A DNA stretch of 64,000 nt from Armatimonadota bacterium (GTDB lineage Bacteria; Bacteroidota; Ignavibacteria; OLB7), in contig JADZEY010000010.1 of NCBI GenBank assembly GCA_020850315.1, positions 1-64,000 of the forward strand, read 5' to 3'. Below, piece after piece: positions 7,754 through 17,053 of this stretch (the stretch's first letter is position 1; every line of letters starts with the position of its first letter). The translations under genes were made by a program, and so were the position numbers. The notes below the pieces were generated by a model that was given only the letters and a program-made list of their open reading frames with translations, had not been told where the DNA came from and ran no database searches.

Positions 7754-9094
7754 TTATCGTTTCCGCCCCATCAATCCTTTGGCGGCCATTCCGGCCATGC
7801 GGCCCATTCCGCCGCCGCTAAGTTGGCGCATCATCTTCCGCATTTCGTCGAACTGCTTCAGCAGGCGGTTCACATCTTGGATGGTTGTTCCGCTTCCGCT
7901 GGCAATCCGTTTGCGGCGGCTGGCGTTGATGATCTCCGGCTTATCCCGCTCCTCTTTGGTCATCGAGGTAATCATGGCCTCCAACCGGCCCATTGCTTTG
8001 TCGTCAACCTCCACCCCTTTCATTGCCTTGTCCATTCCGGGAAGCATCCCAAGCAGGTCGCGGATGGATCCCATTTTTTTGATCTGCTGAAGCTGCTGGT
8101 AGAAGTCTTCCAGGGTGAACTGGTTCTTGCGGAATTTCTCTTCCAGCTTCCGTGCTTCGGCTTCGTCGTACTGTTGCTGGGCTTTTTCCACCAGCGAGAC
8201 CACATCACCCATTCCCAAAATTCGGGAGGCCATGCGGTCGGGGTAGAACAACTCCAAGGCCTCCATCTTCTCGCCAACGCCGATGAATTTTATCGGTTTT
8301 TCCACCACCGAGCGGATGGAGAGTGCCGCGCCGCCGCGAGTGTCGCCGTCAAGTTTGGTGAGGATAACGCCGTCGAAGTTCAGCCGATCGTTGAAGGCTT
8401 TTGCGGTTGTGACGGCATCCTGGCCGATCATGGCATCCACCACAAACAGAATTTCGTTCGGGCGGGTGCGATCCTTGATTTTGGCCACTTCCTCCATCAT
8501 CGCTTCGTCAATCGTCAGGCGGCCAGCGGTATCGATGATGATCACATCCTTCCCCAACCGCTTGGCTTCCACAACGGAGCGTTCGGCAATCGTTACCGGA
8601 GTTTCCCCTTCAAGGTTGAACACCGGAACCCCGATCTGCTCACCCAGGGTTTTCAACTGGTCAATGGCCGCAGGGCGGTAGGTGTCGGCGGCAACCAAGA
8701 ACGGTTGGCGGCCTTTCCCTTTGAAGTAGCTGGCTAATTTGGCCGAGTGGGTTGTTTTGCCGGAGCCTTGCAAGCCGCACATCATAATGATGGTGGGGCC
8801 GGCCGGGGCCATTTTTATCTCGGCAAGGTTGTTCCCCATCAGCTCTACCAGTTCATCGTAGATGATCTTGACGATCATCTGGCCTGGTGTCACCGAGGCA
8901 ACTACGTTCCGCCCAAGTGCTTTTTTCTGCACGTCGTCAACGAACTTCCTGGTTACTTGGAAGTTGACATCGGCATCAAGCAGGGCGCGGCGGACTTCGC
9001 GCAGGGCCTCGGAGATATTCTCCTCGGTTAGCCGCGCTTCGCCGCTGATTCGGCGAATTGCTGCATCAAGTTTAGCACTAAGATTCTCAAACAT
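7754..9094 (-). CDS. ffh: signal recognition particle GTPase Ffh
   Basis: The 446-aa SRP54 homologue binds signal sequences and SRP RNA and delivers ribosomes to the membrane. An N-terminal helical bundle is followed by the GTPase domain with GLQGSGKTT near residue 109, DTYRPAA, DTAGR, and TKLDGDTRGG near residue 248. The Met-rich M domain carries the RNA-binding SGSGTTIQDVNRLL segment and the tail MRQLSGGGMGRMAGMA. It is first in the translation operon, and a good promoter lies 100 bp upstream. Confidence 0.97.
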   Translation of the reverse strand: MFENLSAKLDAAIRRISGEARLTEENISEALREVRRALLDADVNFQVTRKFVDDVQKKALGRNVVASVTPGQMIVKIIYDELVELMGNNLAEIKMAPAGPTIIMMCGLQGSGKTTHSAKLASYFKGKGRQPFLVAADTYRPAAIDQLKTLGEQIGVPVFNLEGETPVTIAERSVVEAKRLGKDVIIIDTAGRLTIDEAMMEEVAKIKDRTRPNEILFVVDAMIGQDAVTTAKAFNDRLNFDGVILTKLDGDTRGGAALSIRSVVEKPIKFIGVGEKMEALELFYPDRMASRILGMGDVVSLVEKAQQQYDEAEARKLEEKFRKNQFTLEDFYQQLQQIKKMGSIRDLLGMLPGMDKAMKGVEVDDKAMGRLEAMITSMTKEERDKPEIINASRRKRIASGSGTTIQDVNRLLKQFDEMRKMMRQLSGGGMGRMAGMAAKGLMGRKR

Positions 9095-9196
9095 TCGGTA
9101 CGTCTCTATCGGCGGCGGCGGGTCCCAGTGTGGCGACCAGCGGCATCAATCGCAGTGTTCAATACTTTCTTTTCCCCCCTTTGGGGCAAAGGACTA

Positions 9197-9227
9197 CAAA
9201 AATAGTCCGAGAGGGTGCGGCGGCAAA
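9197..9227 (-). promoter_or_regulatory. Bacteroidota-type promoter of the ffh operon
   Basis: On the minus strand TTTG, exactly 19 bp, then TATTTTTG matches TTTG-N19-TAnnTTTG perfectly. The -7 element lies in a 6-bp inverted repeat (GGACTA-CAAAAA-TAGTCC on the plus strand, 9191-9208) that could be an operator. The predicted leader is about 95 nt. Confidence 0.75.
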
Positions 9228-9453
9228 ACAAAAGTTGGGTTGGTAGTGGCGGGGGGAACAACCTGAAACATGAGGGGGGAAAGTGGATTCCCCCAAAGCC
9301 CTGCTTCCCTCTGGAGTTCCGTTGTCACTCTCCTCCGTACTCCCTTATTCCCGCCCCCCCTCTCACATTTCGTTGTTGACTACCCCACCTTGCCCGCCGT
9401 AGCTTACCAACTTGGTATAGCGAGACAGCCTGTTTTTTCCGGAATCCAGCACC
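9228..9453. other. intergenic region between the ffh promoter and uvrA
   Basis: Non-coding spacer. A 7-bp stem GGGGGAA/TTCCCCC with a 6-nt loop lies at 9275-9294, without a T-run. A weak promoter-like pair for uvrA (GTTG, 21 bp, TAGCTTAC at 9375-9407) is visible but not convincing. No LexA-like box was recognised by eye. Confidence 0.4.
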
Positions 9454-12400
9454 ATGGCGGCACGCAAGAAATCAACAACCACCCCTTCGGCTTCTTCCGA
9501 TAGCCGCGTAAGCAAGGCAGCAGAGAAGCCGCTTACTTCCCCGAAGCCTTCCCGAAAAAAGAAGGGGGAGATGAGTTCCTCCGTGCCAAACAACGCCACC
9601 GCGAAACCTGCTTCAACTCGCAAAAAATCGGCAAAGGCCGATGCTCCGTTGCTTGTTTCCGAAGCCTTGGATCCGGCCAACGCTGCGGCACACACCGGCG
9701 TTTCGCTTCGCTACCGCGCCTTGCGGGGGAATGGAGTTGGTGGCCAGAATGGCGATGGGCGCGATGGGCGGCCCAACCGCACGCTTGTTATCCGCAACGC
9801 CAACGTCCACAACTTGCGGGGGGTGTCGATAGAGCTTCCGCGCAACCAGTTGATTGTGGTGACAGGGGTTTCCGGTTCGGGAAAGTCATCGCTGGCGTTC
9901 GACACCATCTATGCCGAAGGGCAGCGGCGGTTTGTGGAATCCCTCTCCTCCTACGCCCGTCAGTTTCTGGCCCGGATGCCAAAGCCCGACGTGGAAAGCA
10001 TCACAGGGCTGGCCCCGGCAATCGCTATCGAGCAGAAAACCATCAGCAAAAACCCACGCTCGCTGGTGGCAACCACCACTGAAGTGTATGATTTTTTGCG
10101 GGTGTTCTACGCCCGGATCGGAACCACCATCTGCAAAAATTGCAACCAGTCAGTCCGGAAGGATACCCCGCGCACGGTGCAGGAGCAGCTGCGCCAACTT
10201 CCCGACGGGACGCGGCTGTACGTGTTGTTCCCGCTGCATGCTCACGACAAACACACACTGGCCGAGGAGTTCGAGAATCTTCGGCAAAAAGGCTTCTTCC
10301 GGATCACGATTGGGGATTCTGCCGAGATTGTTGACCTGAACGAACATCCCCCCACGAACGTGGCGAAGGATGACGTGTTTGTGCTGGCCGACCGATTGGT
10401 GCAACGGGATGACCCCGAAACCATGACCCGGATTGCCGACGCTGTGCAAACCGCCTTCAACGAAGGGAACGGGCGCGCAGTTGTGGCGGTGCTGGAAACC
10501 GGCGAGCGCCTTCGATTCAGCACCCGCTACGAGTGTGCCGGCTGCGGCATCCGCTACGAGGAGCCATCGCCAAAACTCTTCAGCTTCAATAATCCATTTG
10601 GTGCTTGCCCAGAATGTCAGGGGTTTGGACGCGCCGTTGGGATTGATATGGAGCTTGTCTTCCCCGACCCAAACAAAACAATCCGGCAAGGGGCAATCTC
10701 ACCATTCACCACCCCAAAACACTCCGAACACTACAACAAGCTGCTGAAAGTGGCCCCCAAATCCGGGCTGCGGTTAGATATCCCGATTGGCCAACTGGCC
10801 GAAAAAGAGTGGGGGATGGTGATGGATGGATTCGATGGCTACATCGGGGTCAACGGGTTCTTCAAGATGGTGGATGAGCAGACCTACAAGATGCACTACC
10901 GCGTCTTCCTTTCTCGCTATCGCGGCTACACTACCTGCCCAAAATGCAAAGGGGCGCGGCTGCGGACCTCGGCGGCACGGGTGTTCGTCCACGGGAAATC
11001 TATCCCGAACGTGATTGCCATGACCATCCAGCAAGCCAACGATTGGTTTGCCCAGTTGCAGCTAACCCAGTACGAACGTGACGTTGCCGACCGGCTTCTG
11101 ACAGAAATCCGCGGACGGCTTCGGTTGCTGGATGACGTTGGCCTGGGCTACCTGCGGCTTGACCGCCTAAGCCACACCCTTAGCGGCGGCGAGTCGCAAC
11201 GGATCAATCTGGCTACCTCCATCGGATCCAAATTGGTGGGGGCAATGTACGTGTTGGATGAGCCTTCAATCGGGCTTCACAGCCGCGACACCGAGCGGCT
11301 GATCCGCATCATGCACTCGCTTCGTGATTTGGGAAACAGTGTGATCGTGGTGGAACATGACCCCGACATCATTCGCGCTGCCGATCTGGTTGTGGATATC
11401 GGCCCGAAGGCGGGGGAGCATGGCGGGAAAATCATCTTTCAAGGAAGCGTCCCCCAGTTGCTGCAAGCCGAACATTCACTAACCGGAGCCTACCTTACCG
11501 GAGCCAAAAGCGTTGATCTTCCAAAGGGCCGGCGCAAGCCCGGGAAGGAGCAAATCACCCTACGCGGCGCAAGCGAACACAACCTGAAGAATATCGAAGT
11601 CACCTTCCCGTTGCGAACCTTGACAGTGGTGACTGGCGTTTCTGGTTCGGGAAAATCAACGTTGGTGCATGAGATTTTGTACCCCGCGCTGGCCCATCTG
11701 AAAGGGGATAGCGGCAAGATGCCGAAGCGGTTAGTTGGGATAGATGGCGCGCAACACATTGGTGGGGTGGAGATGGTGGATCAATCCCCGATTGGCCGCA
11801 CCCCCCGCTCGAACCCTGTCACCTACGTGAAAGCCTTCGATGCCATTCGCGAGCTGTACGCGCTGACCCCGGGCGCACGGCTGCATGGTTGGAAGCCCGG
11901 ATACTTCAGCTTCAACGTCCCCGGTGGGCGGTGCGAGGCGTGCCAGGGGGAAGGGGTGGTGAAAGTGGAGATGCAGTTCCTGGCCGATCTGTACCTCACT
12001 TGCGATGTCTGCAAAGGACGCAGATTTAAGGGTGAGGTGCTGAACGCAACGTGGCGCGGAAAAAACATTGTGGATGTGTTGGAGATGACCGTGGATGAAG
12101 CCCTGGAACACTTCCACGGCGAACGCCGCGTGACCAGCCGCCTGAAAGGCTTGCAGGATGTTGGGCTTGGCTACATCAGGCTTGGCCAGCCAGCCACCAC
12201 CCTTAGCGGCGGCGAAGCCCAACGGGTGAAACTGGCCGCAAACCTTGTTACGCCGGCACACGACCACACCCTGTTTATTCTGGATGAACCAACAACAGGC
12301 CTCCATTTTGACGACATCGCCACACTGCTCCGCTCCTTCAACGCGCTGATTGATGCCGGCCACTCGCTGATTGTGATCGAGCATAACCTTGACGTAATCC

Positions 12401-12558
12401 GCGCCGCCGATTGGGTGATTGACTTGGGCCCCGAAGCCGGCGAAGCTGGCGGGCATCTGGTTGCCGAAGGAACGCCAGAACAGGTGGCGCAATCGGGGCA
12501 ATCCCACACCGGGCGATTCCTCCGCAAAGTATTGCCCACAAGCAAGCGAAAAGGATAG
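9454..12558 (+). CDS. uvrA: excinuclease ABC subunit A (UvrA) with basic N-terminal extension
   Basis: DNA damage sensor of nucleotide excision repair. The 1034-aa protein has two ABC ATPase modules. Walker A motifs are GVSGSGKSS near residue 138 and GVSGSGKST near residue 727, signatures are LSGGESQRINLA and LSGGEAQRVKLA, and Walker B motifs are YVLDEPSIGLH and FILDEPTTGLH. Zinc-binding pairs include CAGCGIRY...CPECQGFGR and CEACQGEG...CDVCKGRR. About 105 residues precede the first conserved segment (TLVIRNANVHNLRGV) and are rich in Lys, Ser, Thr and Ala, which is longer than usual. The gene stands alone, and the next ORF starts 270 bp later. Confidence 0.97.
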   Translation: MAARKKSTTTPSASSDSRVSKAAEKPLTSPKPSRKKKGEMSSSVPNNATAKPASTRKKSAKADAPLLVSEALDPANAAAHTGVSLRYRALRGNGVGGQNGDGRDGRPNRTLVIRNANVHNLRGVSIELPRNQLIVVTGVSGSGKSSLAFDTIYAEGQRRFVESLSSYARQFLARMPKPDVESITGLAPAIAIEQKTISKNPRSLVATTTEVYDFLRVFYARIGTTICKNCNQSVRKDTPRTVQEQLRQLPDGTRLYVLFPLHAHDKHTLAEEFENLRQKGFFRITIGDSAEIVDLNEHPPTNVAKDDVFVLADRLVQRDDPETMTRIADAVQTAFNEGNGRAVVAVLETGERLRFSTRYECAGCGIRYEEPSPKLFSFNNPFGACPECQGFGRAVGIDMELVFPDPNKTIRQGAISPFTTPKHSEHYNKLLKVAPKSGLRLDIPIGQLAEKEWGMVMDGFDGYIGVNGFFKMVDEQTYKMHYRVFLSRYRGYTTCPKCKGARLRTSAARVFVHGKSIPNVIAMTIQQANDWFAQLQLTQYERDVADRLLTEIRGRLRLLDDVGLGYLRLDRLSHTLSGGESQRINLATSIGSKLVGAMYVLDEPSIGLHSRDTERLIRIMHSLRDLGNSVIVVEHDPDIIRAADLVVDIGPKAGEHGGKIIFQGSVPQLLQAEHSLTGAYLTGAKSVDLPKGRRKPGKEQITLRGASEHNLKNIEVTFPLRTLTVVTGVSGSGKSTLVHEILYPALAHLKGDSGKMPKRLVGIDGAQHIGGVEMVDQSPIGRTPRSNPVTYVKAFDAIRELYALTPGARLHGWKPGYFSFNVPGGRCEACQGEGVVKVEMQFLADLYLTCDVCKGRRFKGEVLNATWRGKNIVDVLEMTVDEALEHFHGERRVTSRLKGLQDVGLGYIRLGQPATTLSGGEAQRVKLAANLVTPAHDHTLFILDEPTTGLHFDDIATLLRSFNALIDAGHSLIVIEHNLDVIRAADWVIDLGPEAGEAGGHLVAEGTPEQVAQSGQSHTGRFLRKVLPTSKRKG

Positions 12559-12828
12559 ACGAAAACGATAGCCGAAAAGGAGTAGGGACAAAAAATTGCC
12601 TTACTAGAAAGGGGAGTTTACCGTAATTCGCGCAACCGTTGCCGCGGCACACGCACCGCTGCACGGAATCCAAGCGGAATCCAAGCGGGGTAGCCAGCCG
12701 GAATCAGGGCATCGGCAGGGGGGGCGCACTTTCGTATGTTTGCGCTTCGGCCAAATTGGTGCTGGGGATTATTCCCGCATCGTTGCATCTCCATAAAAAG
12801 CATTGAACAACACACAGGGCATGGTGGC
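12559..12828. other. intergenic region before the polysaccharide cluster
   Basis: The spacer holds an 11-bp tandem duplication (GGAATCCAAGC twice, 12665-12686). TATGTTTG at 12735-12742 fits the TAnnTTTG -7 element, but no TTTG is found 18-21 bp upstream. It is a possible start of transcription for the cluster. The ORF-track ATG at 12736 lies inside this motif, which argues against it as the start codon of the dehydrogenase. Confidence 0.4.
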
Positions 12829-14151
12829 ATGAGCCTTCTTGAACAGATCAATCAGAAACAGTTTTCGGTTGCCGTCATCGGCTTGGGGTATGTGGGGCTT
12901 CCGTTGGCGGTGGAGTTCGCCAACGCTGGCATTCCAACGCTTGGCATTGACGTTGACCCCGAAAAAATAGCCACGCTGAACCGTGGCGATAACTACATTC
13001 AGGACCTTGATTCGGCAGTGGTTCGCGGCGTTCTGGAAAGCGGAACCTTACGCGCCAGCACCGACGAAACGCTGCTTCCCAACTACGACATCATCTACAT
13101 CTGCGTCCCAACTCCATTCTCGGCCAACAAGGATCCCGACATCTCCTACGTCCTGCAAGCCGCCGAATCGGTCCAGCGGAATTTGCGCAGCGGGCAGTGC
13201 ATCATCCTGAAAAGCACAACCTTCCCGAACACCACCGAAGGCTACGTCCAACCAATCCTGGAGCGCGACGGGAAACAGGTGGGAATCGATTTCCATCTGG
13301 CCTTCTCGCCCGAGCGGATTGACCCCGGGAACAAAACCTGGCACACCGCCAACACCCCCATTGTGGTTGGCGGCGTAACCCCACAATGCACCCGGATTGC
13401 GGCGGCGGCCAACCGCGTCATCATCGAAAAAGTGGTGGAGGTTAGCTCCCCAAAAGTTGCCGAAATGGAGAAGCTGCTGGAGAACATCTTCCGCTCGGTG
13501 AACATCGCGCTGGTGAACGAACTTGCGCAGCTGTGCGACCGGATGGGGGGGGTGAATATCTGGGAAGTGGTGGAAGCAGCGGCAACCAAACCGTTCGGGT
13601 TCATGCCATTTTTCCCCGGCCCCGGAATCGGCGGCCACTGCATCTTGATTGACCCCTACTACCTTAGCTGGCAAGCCCGCCAGTACGATTTCGTCACCAA
13701 CTTCATCACCCTTGCTGCCGAGGTGAACGAGTCCATGCCGTTCTACGTGCAGCGGATGGTGATCCGGCAGATTGCCAACTCCACCGTCCGGTTGCAGGAT
13801 GCCAAAATCCTGATCTGCGGCGTGGCCTTCAAACGTGATGTTGACGACCTTCGCCACAGCCCCGCGCTTCGCGTGATGGAGCTTCTGAAACAGGATGGGG
13901 CCGCCAACCTGAGCTACGTGGACCCCTACATCCCCACTGTTGACGTTCACGGGACAGTGCTGCACGCCCAACCCTACTCCGACCAACTGATTGCCGACAG
14001 CGACGTTGTGGTGATCACCACCGACCACACCAACTTCGACTACGAGGCCATTGTCCGCAACGCCAACGTGGTGATTGATACCCGCAACGCCACCAAGCAC
14101 GTCCGCGAAGGGCGCGAAAAAATTCACCTGCTGGGGAGCGGTAACGGATGA
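12829..14151 (+). CDS. UDP-N-acetylglucosamine/-mannosamine 6-dehydrogenase family
   Basis: NAD-dependent nucleotide-sugar dehydrogenase (440 aa) that oxidises C6 of a UDP-HexNAc to a uronic acid. It has the N-terminal Rossmann motif AVIGLGYVGLPLAVEFANAG, CVPTPF, the central Lys segment SPKVAEMEKLLENIFRSVNI, and the catalytic Cys in PGPGIGGHCILIDPYY, the form found in WbpA/WbpO-type enzymes. The adjacent UDP-GlcNAc 2-epimerase, overlapping by 4 bp, suggests UDP-ManNAcA as product, but UDP-GlcNAcA is also possible. The start MSLLEQINQ was chosen to match family length. First gene of the exopolysaccharide cluster. Confidence 0.9.
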   Translation: MSLLEQINQKQFSVAVIGLGYVGLPLAVEFANAGIPTLGIDVDPEKIATLNRGDNYIQDLDSAVVRGVLESGTLRASTDETLLPNYDIIYICVPTPFSANKDPDISYVLQAAESVQRNLRSGQCIILKSTTFPNTTEGYVQPILERDGKQVGIDFHLAFSPERIDPGNKTWHTANTPIVVGGVTPQCTRIAAAANRVIIEKVVEVSSPKVAEMEKLLENIFRSVNIALVNELAQLCDRMGGVNIWEVVEAAATKPFGFMPFFPGPGIGGHCILIDPYYLSWQARQYDFVTNFITLAAEVNESMPFYVQRMVIRQIANSTVRLQDAKILICGVAFKRDVDDLRHSPALRVMELLKQDGAANLSYVDPYIPTVDVHGTVLHAQPYSDQLIADSDVVVITTDHTNFDYEAIVRNANVVIDTRNATKHVREGREKIHLLGSGNG

Positions 14152-15224
14152 CCATTATCTCGGTGGTGGGGGCGCGCCCAAATTTTATGAAAGCCGCGCC
14201 GGTGAAACATGCCTTCGACCGCGTTGATGGCGTTCGGCATCTGCTGGTCCACACCGGCCAACACTACGACCCCAATATGTCCGATGTCTTCTTCCAAGAC
14301 TTGGGGATGGGGAAGCCGGATATCTTCCTGGGCGTTGGCTCCGGCAGCCATGCCGAACAGACAGCGCGGGTGATGGTGGAGTTCGAAAAAGTCTGCATTG
14401 CCGAGCGCCCCGCGATGGTGATCGTGTATGGTGATGTGAACTCCACACTGGCCGCCGCTATCGTGGCGAAAAAACTCCATATTCCGGTGGCTCATGTCGA
14501 GTCAGGGTTGCGGAGTTTCGACAGGGGGATGCCGGAAGAAATCAACCGGATCGTCACCGACTCCATCACCGATCTCTATTTCGTTACCGAGGAGAGCGGG
14601 CGGCAAAACTTGCTGATAGATGGTGTGCGTCCGCAGCAGATCCATCTGGTTGGAAACACCATGATTGACTCCCTTGCGCGGCTAACCGAGCGTATCGGAA
14701 GCGCGCGCACGCCGGGTGAGTACATCGTCCTGACGCTCCACCGCCCAAGCAACGTTGACGACCCCGCCGCACTTGTCCGATTGATTGAGGCGATTGAGGA
14801 AGGGGCGGAAGGGTGCAGCGTTCGGTTCCCGGTTCATCCTCGAACCGAGGGGGTATTGCAGTCCGCCGGGCTTCGCCAGCGGATGGTTGGCAACGGGCGT
14901 TGGGAACTGCTTCCGCCGGCTGGGTACAGCCAGTTCATCCAGATGGTGATGAACGCCCGCGCCGTTGTCACCGACTCCGGCGGAATCCAGGAAGAGACAA
15001 CGTGGCTTGGGGTTCCGTGCGTCACCTTGCGCCAAACCACCGAGCGCCCTTCCACCGTTGAGCTTGGGACCAATGACCTTGTGGGAATTGCCCCAGATGC
15101 CGTTCGCGAAGGGGTGCGGCGTGCTGTTGCCGGGCGTGCGCGTGCCGGCCACACCATCCCGCCGCTGTGGGATGGCCACGCCGCCGAACGGATTGTTCGG
15201 GTGGCTCTTCAGTTCCTTCAATAA
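14148..15224 (+). CDS. wecB: UDP-N-acetylglucosamine 2-epimerase (non-hydrolysing)
   Basis: Interconverts UDP-GlcNAc and UDP-ManNAc. The 358-aa GT-B-fold protein shows VVGARPNFMKAAPV at the N-terminus, HTGQHYDPNMSDVFF, HVESGLRSFDRGMPEEINR, TLHRPSNVD, and VTDSGGIQEETTWLGVPC with the ERPSTVELGTN segment, all family hallmarks. Its ATG overlaps the stop of the dehydrogenase (ATGA), so the two are translationally coupled and likely act in sequence to make a ManNAc-type uronic acid for the surface polymer. Confidence 0.95.
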   Translation: MTIISVVGARPNFMKAAPVKHAFDRVDGVRHLLVHTGQHYDPNMSDVFFQDLGMGKPDIFLGVGSGSHAEQTARVMVEFEKVCIAERPAMVIVYGDVNSTLAAAIVAKKLHIPVAHVESGLRSFDRGMPEEINRIVTDSITDLYFVTEESGRQNLLIDGVRPQQIHLVGNTMIDSLARLTERIGSARTPGEYIVLTLHRPSNVDDPAALVRLIEAIEEGAEGCSVRFPVHPRTEGVLQSAGLRQRMVGNGRWELLPPAGYSQFIQMVMNARAVVTDSGGIQEETTWLGVPCVTLRQTTERPSTVELGTNDLVGIAPDAVREGVRRAVAGRARAGHTIPPLWDGHAAERIVRVALQFLQ

Positions 15225-15247
15225 TTGTCCAATCCTTGAAACTCTTC

Positions 15248-17050
15248 ATGCCGGTTCAACACGCTCGTATCGTTCCTTCCGTTCTTCGCGTTGCTCTTCT
15301 TTTGCTGGTGCTTGTTGCTGGGGCGGCCACGCTTCTGGCCCAGCCAAAACCAGTCACTGGCGAACAGACTACTTCCGCCGGAAGCCAGGAATCTCCGTTC
15401 GGAAAAATGGAGGCAGGGAAGGCTGTTGATCTGAAAGAAATTTTACCAGTGGAACGGCAGGTCAACCCAGAAAACTACAGGCTGGGCCCCACCGATCAGC
15501 TGATTCTTTCCATCCCTGGGTTTGAGCAAGCCAACGGCGGACAATTCCCGCTGGTGGTGGGGATGGACAACACCGTGCTGCTTCCGCGCGGCCTTCCCCT
15601 GGTGGATGTTCGCGGCATGACGCTCTTTGCCTTCCGCCACACGGTGGACTCACTGTTCCAAGCGCGTGGCGGGAAACTCTATCAATACGGCGTTGCTGTC
15701 GCGCTGATTAGCCCGCGTGCCATCTACGTCCGGGTCAGTGGTGATGTCCCCTCGCCAGGGCCTTACGTCCTGAGCGCAGCCGACCGCGCAAGCACCGCCA
15801 TCGGCGCGGCCAACCGGCTGCCGAAGGACCTTCCCGACAAACAGAAAGGGGAGCTTGAGCGGGTGGAGTATCAGCGGAACCAAAGCGGCATTGGAACGCG
15901 CGACATCGGCTACACCTTAAACGGAAACCGCATTGTCCGCCGCCTTGTGATACGCCACAACGACGGAACCAGCGACTACGCCGACCTTGTCCGCTACCGT
16001 GCGTTCGGCAACGATTCCGATAACCCAACCTTGCGCGAAGGGGATGAGATTGTGGTGGAAAAAATCTCACCGTTCGATCCTACAATCGCCATTGCCGGGG
16101 CCGTCAACGCCACCAGCGAAGTCCCCTATCGCCCCGGTGATAACGCGTTGATGATGCTCCGCCTTGCCAGCGGTGTTCGCGAGGATGCAGACCTTGATGG
16201 TGCCTATATCGCCCGCTACTCATCGGCCACCGCGCAGCGCATTCCGCTGGATATTCGCGACACCTTGGCGTTGGCTTCGCAATCGCTTTCCCCGGGCGAC
16301 CAGATTGTGATCCCACGGAAAGCAACTGTGCGAGCCACCGCCCGCACCGGGTTTGTGACGGTGGAAGGTGAGGTGATGAGCCCCTCGGTCTATCCCGTGG
16401 TCAACGGCCAGACGAAGCTCTCGGAAGTGATTACTGCTGCTGGCGGAATGACCCCAAACGCATCCCTTTCCGGCGCCCACATCATTCGCGGGCTGGACCC
16501 CAACAAGTACCGCACGAAACCGCTCCTTTCGGACCCCATTGCTGGTATGGCCAACAGCACCCTGAACCTTGAGGACTCCACCCGATTTAAGTTCGATAAC
16601 GAGCTTCAGGAGAACCGCGTTTCGGTGGATTTTGTTGAGCTGTTCGCCAAAGGGAACCAGGCGCAAGATGTCACCTTGCTGAGTGGTGATGAGATCATCA
16701 TCCCCCGCGACCCCGGCGGGGTGTACGTCTATGGCCGGGTGCAACGCCCCGGGTGGGTGGCAATAAAGGAGGGGGTGGAGAACGAGTACTACGTGAAGGC
16801 CGCCGGGGGCTACACCGAAGCCGCCAACGCCGACCGTGTGATTGTGGAGAAGTATGGAACCGGAGTCTGGGAGGACATCTGCTGCACGCAGATCACCTCC
16901 GGCGACCGTATCTACGTCCCGGGCGACCGCGACACACCGGCGCGAACCTCGTTAGAGATTGCCGGAACCATCATCGGCATTACATCAGGCATTCTGCTGA
17001 TTGCCAACACCGTCATCAACATCATTGATGCGCTCACGAAAAAGGAGTAA
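15248..17050 (+). CDS. polysaccharide export protein with SLBB domains (Wza-like)
   Basis: Outer-membrane export channel component (600 aa). A signal peptide (VALLLLVLVAGAATLLAQP) is followed by the polysaccharide-export domain around residues 75-180 (YRLGPTDQLILSIPGFE) and several SLBB-type beta-grasp modules (VSGDVPSPGPYVLSAADRAS, VEGEVMSPSVYPVVNGQTK, VYGRVQRPGWVAIKEGV). A C-terminal hydrophobic helix (IAGTIIGITSGILLIANTVI) resembles the membrane-spanning helix of Wza. No lipobox is seen, unlike E. coli Wza. The start was chosen at the ATG just before the signal peptide. The Wzi-like gene follows after 3 bp. Confidence 0.88.
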   Translation: MPVQHARIVPSVLRVALLLLVLVAGAATLLAQPKPVTGEQTTSAGSQESPFGKMEAGKAVDLKEILPVERQVNPENYRLGPTDQLILSIPGFEQANGGQFPLVVGMDNTVLLPRGLPLVDVRGMTLFAFRHTVDSLFQARGGKLYQYGVAVALISPRAIYVRVSGDVPSPGPYVLSAADRASTAIGAANRLPKDLPDKQKGELERVEYQRNQSGIGTRDIGYTLNGNRIVRRLVIRHNDGTSDYADLVRYRAFGNDSDNPTLREGDEIVVEKISPFDPTIAIAGAVNATSEVPYRPGDNALMMLRLASGVREDADLDGAYIARYSSATAQRIPLDIRDTLALASQSLSPGDQIVIPRKATVRATARTGFVTVEGEVMSPSVYPVVNGQTKLSEVITAAGGMTPNASLSGAHIIRGLDPNKYRTKPLLSDPIAGMANSTLNLEDSTRFKFDNELQENRVSVDFVELFAKGNQAQDVTLLSGDEIIIPRDPGGVYVYGRVQRPGWVAIKEGVENEYYVKAAGGYTEAANADRVIVEKYGTGVWEDICCTQITSGDRIYVPGDRDTPARTSLEIAGTIIGITSGILLIANTVINIIDALTKKE

Positions 17051-17053
17051 GCC

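Noticed and set aside
9095-9453. SRP RNA or another structured RNA between ffh and uvrA
   Set aside because: The GGAAG-type SRP RNA core was not found; only a small hairpin is present.
13048-14127. 359-aa minus-strand ORF opposite the UDP-sugar dehydrogenase, and similar long antisense ORFs such as 28083-29315
   Set aside because: High-GC antisense shadows of genes with clear catalytic motifs on the other strand.
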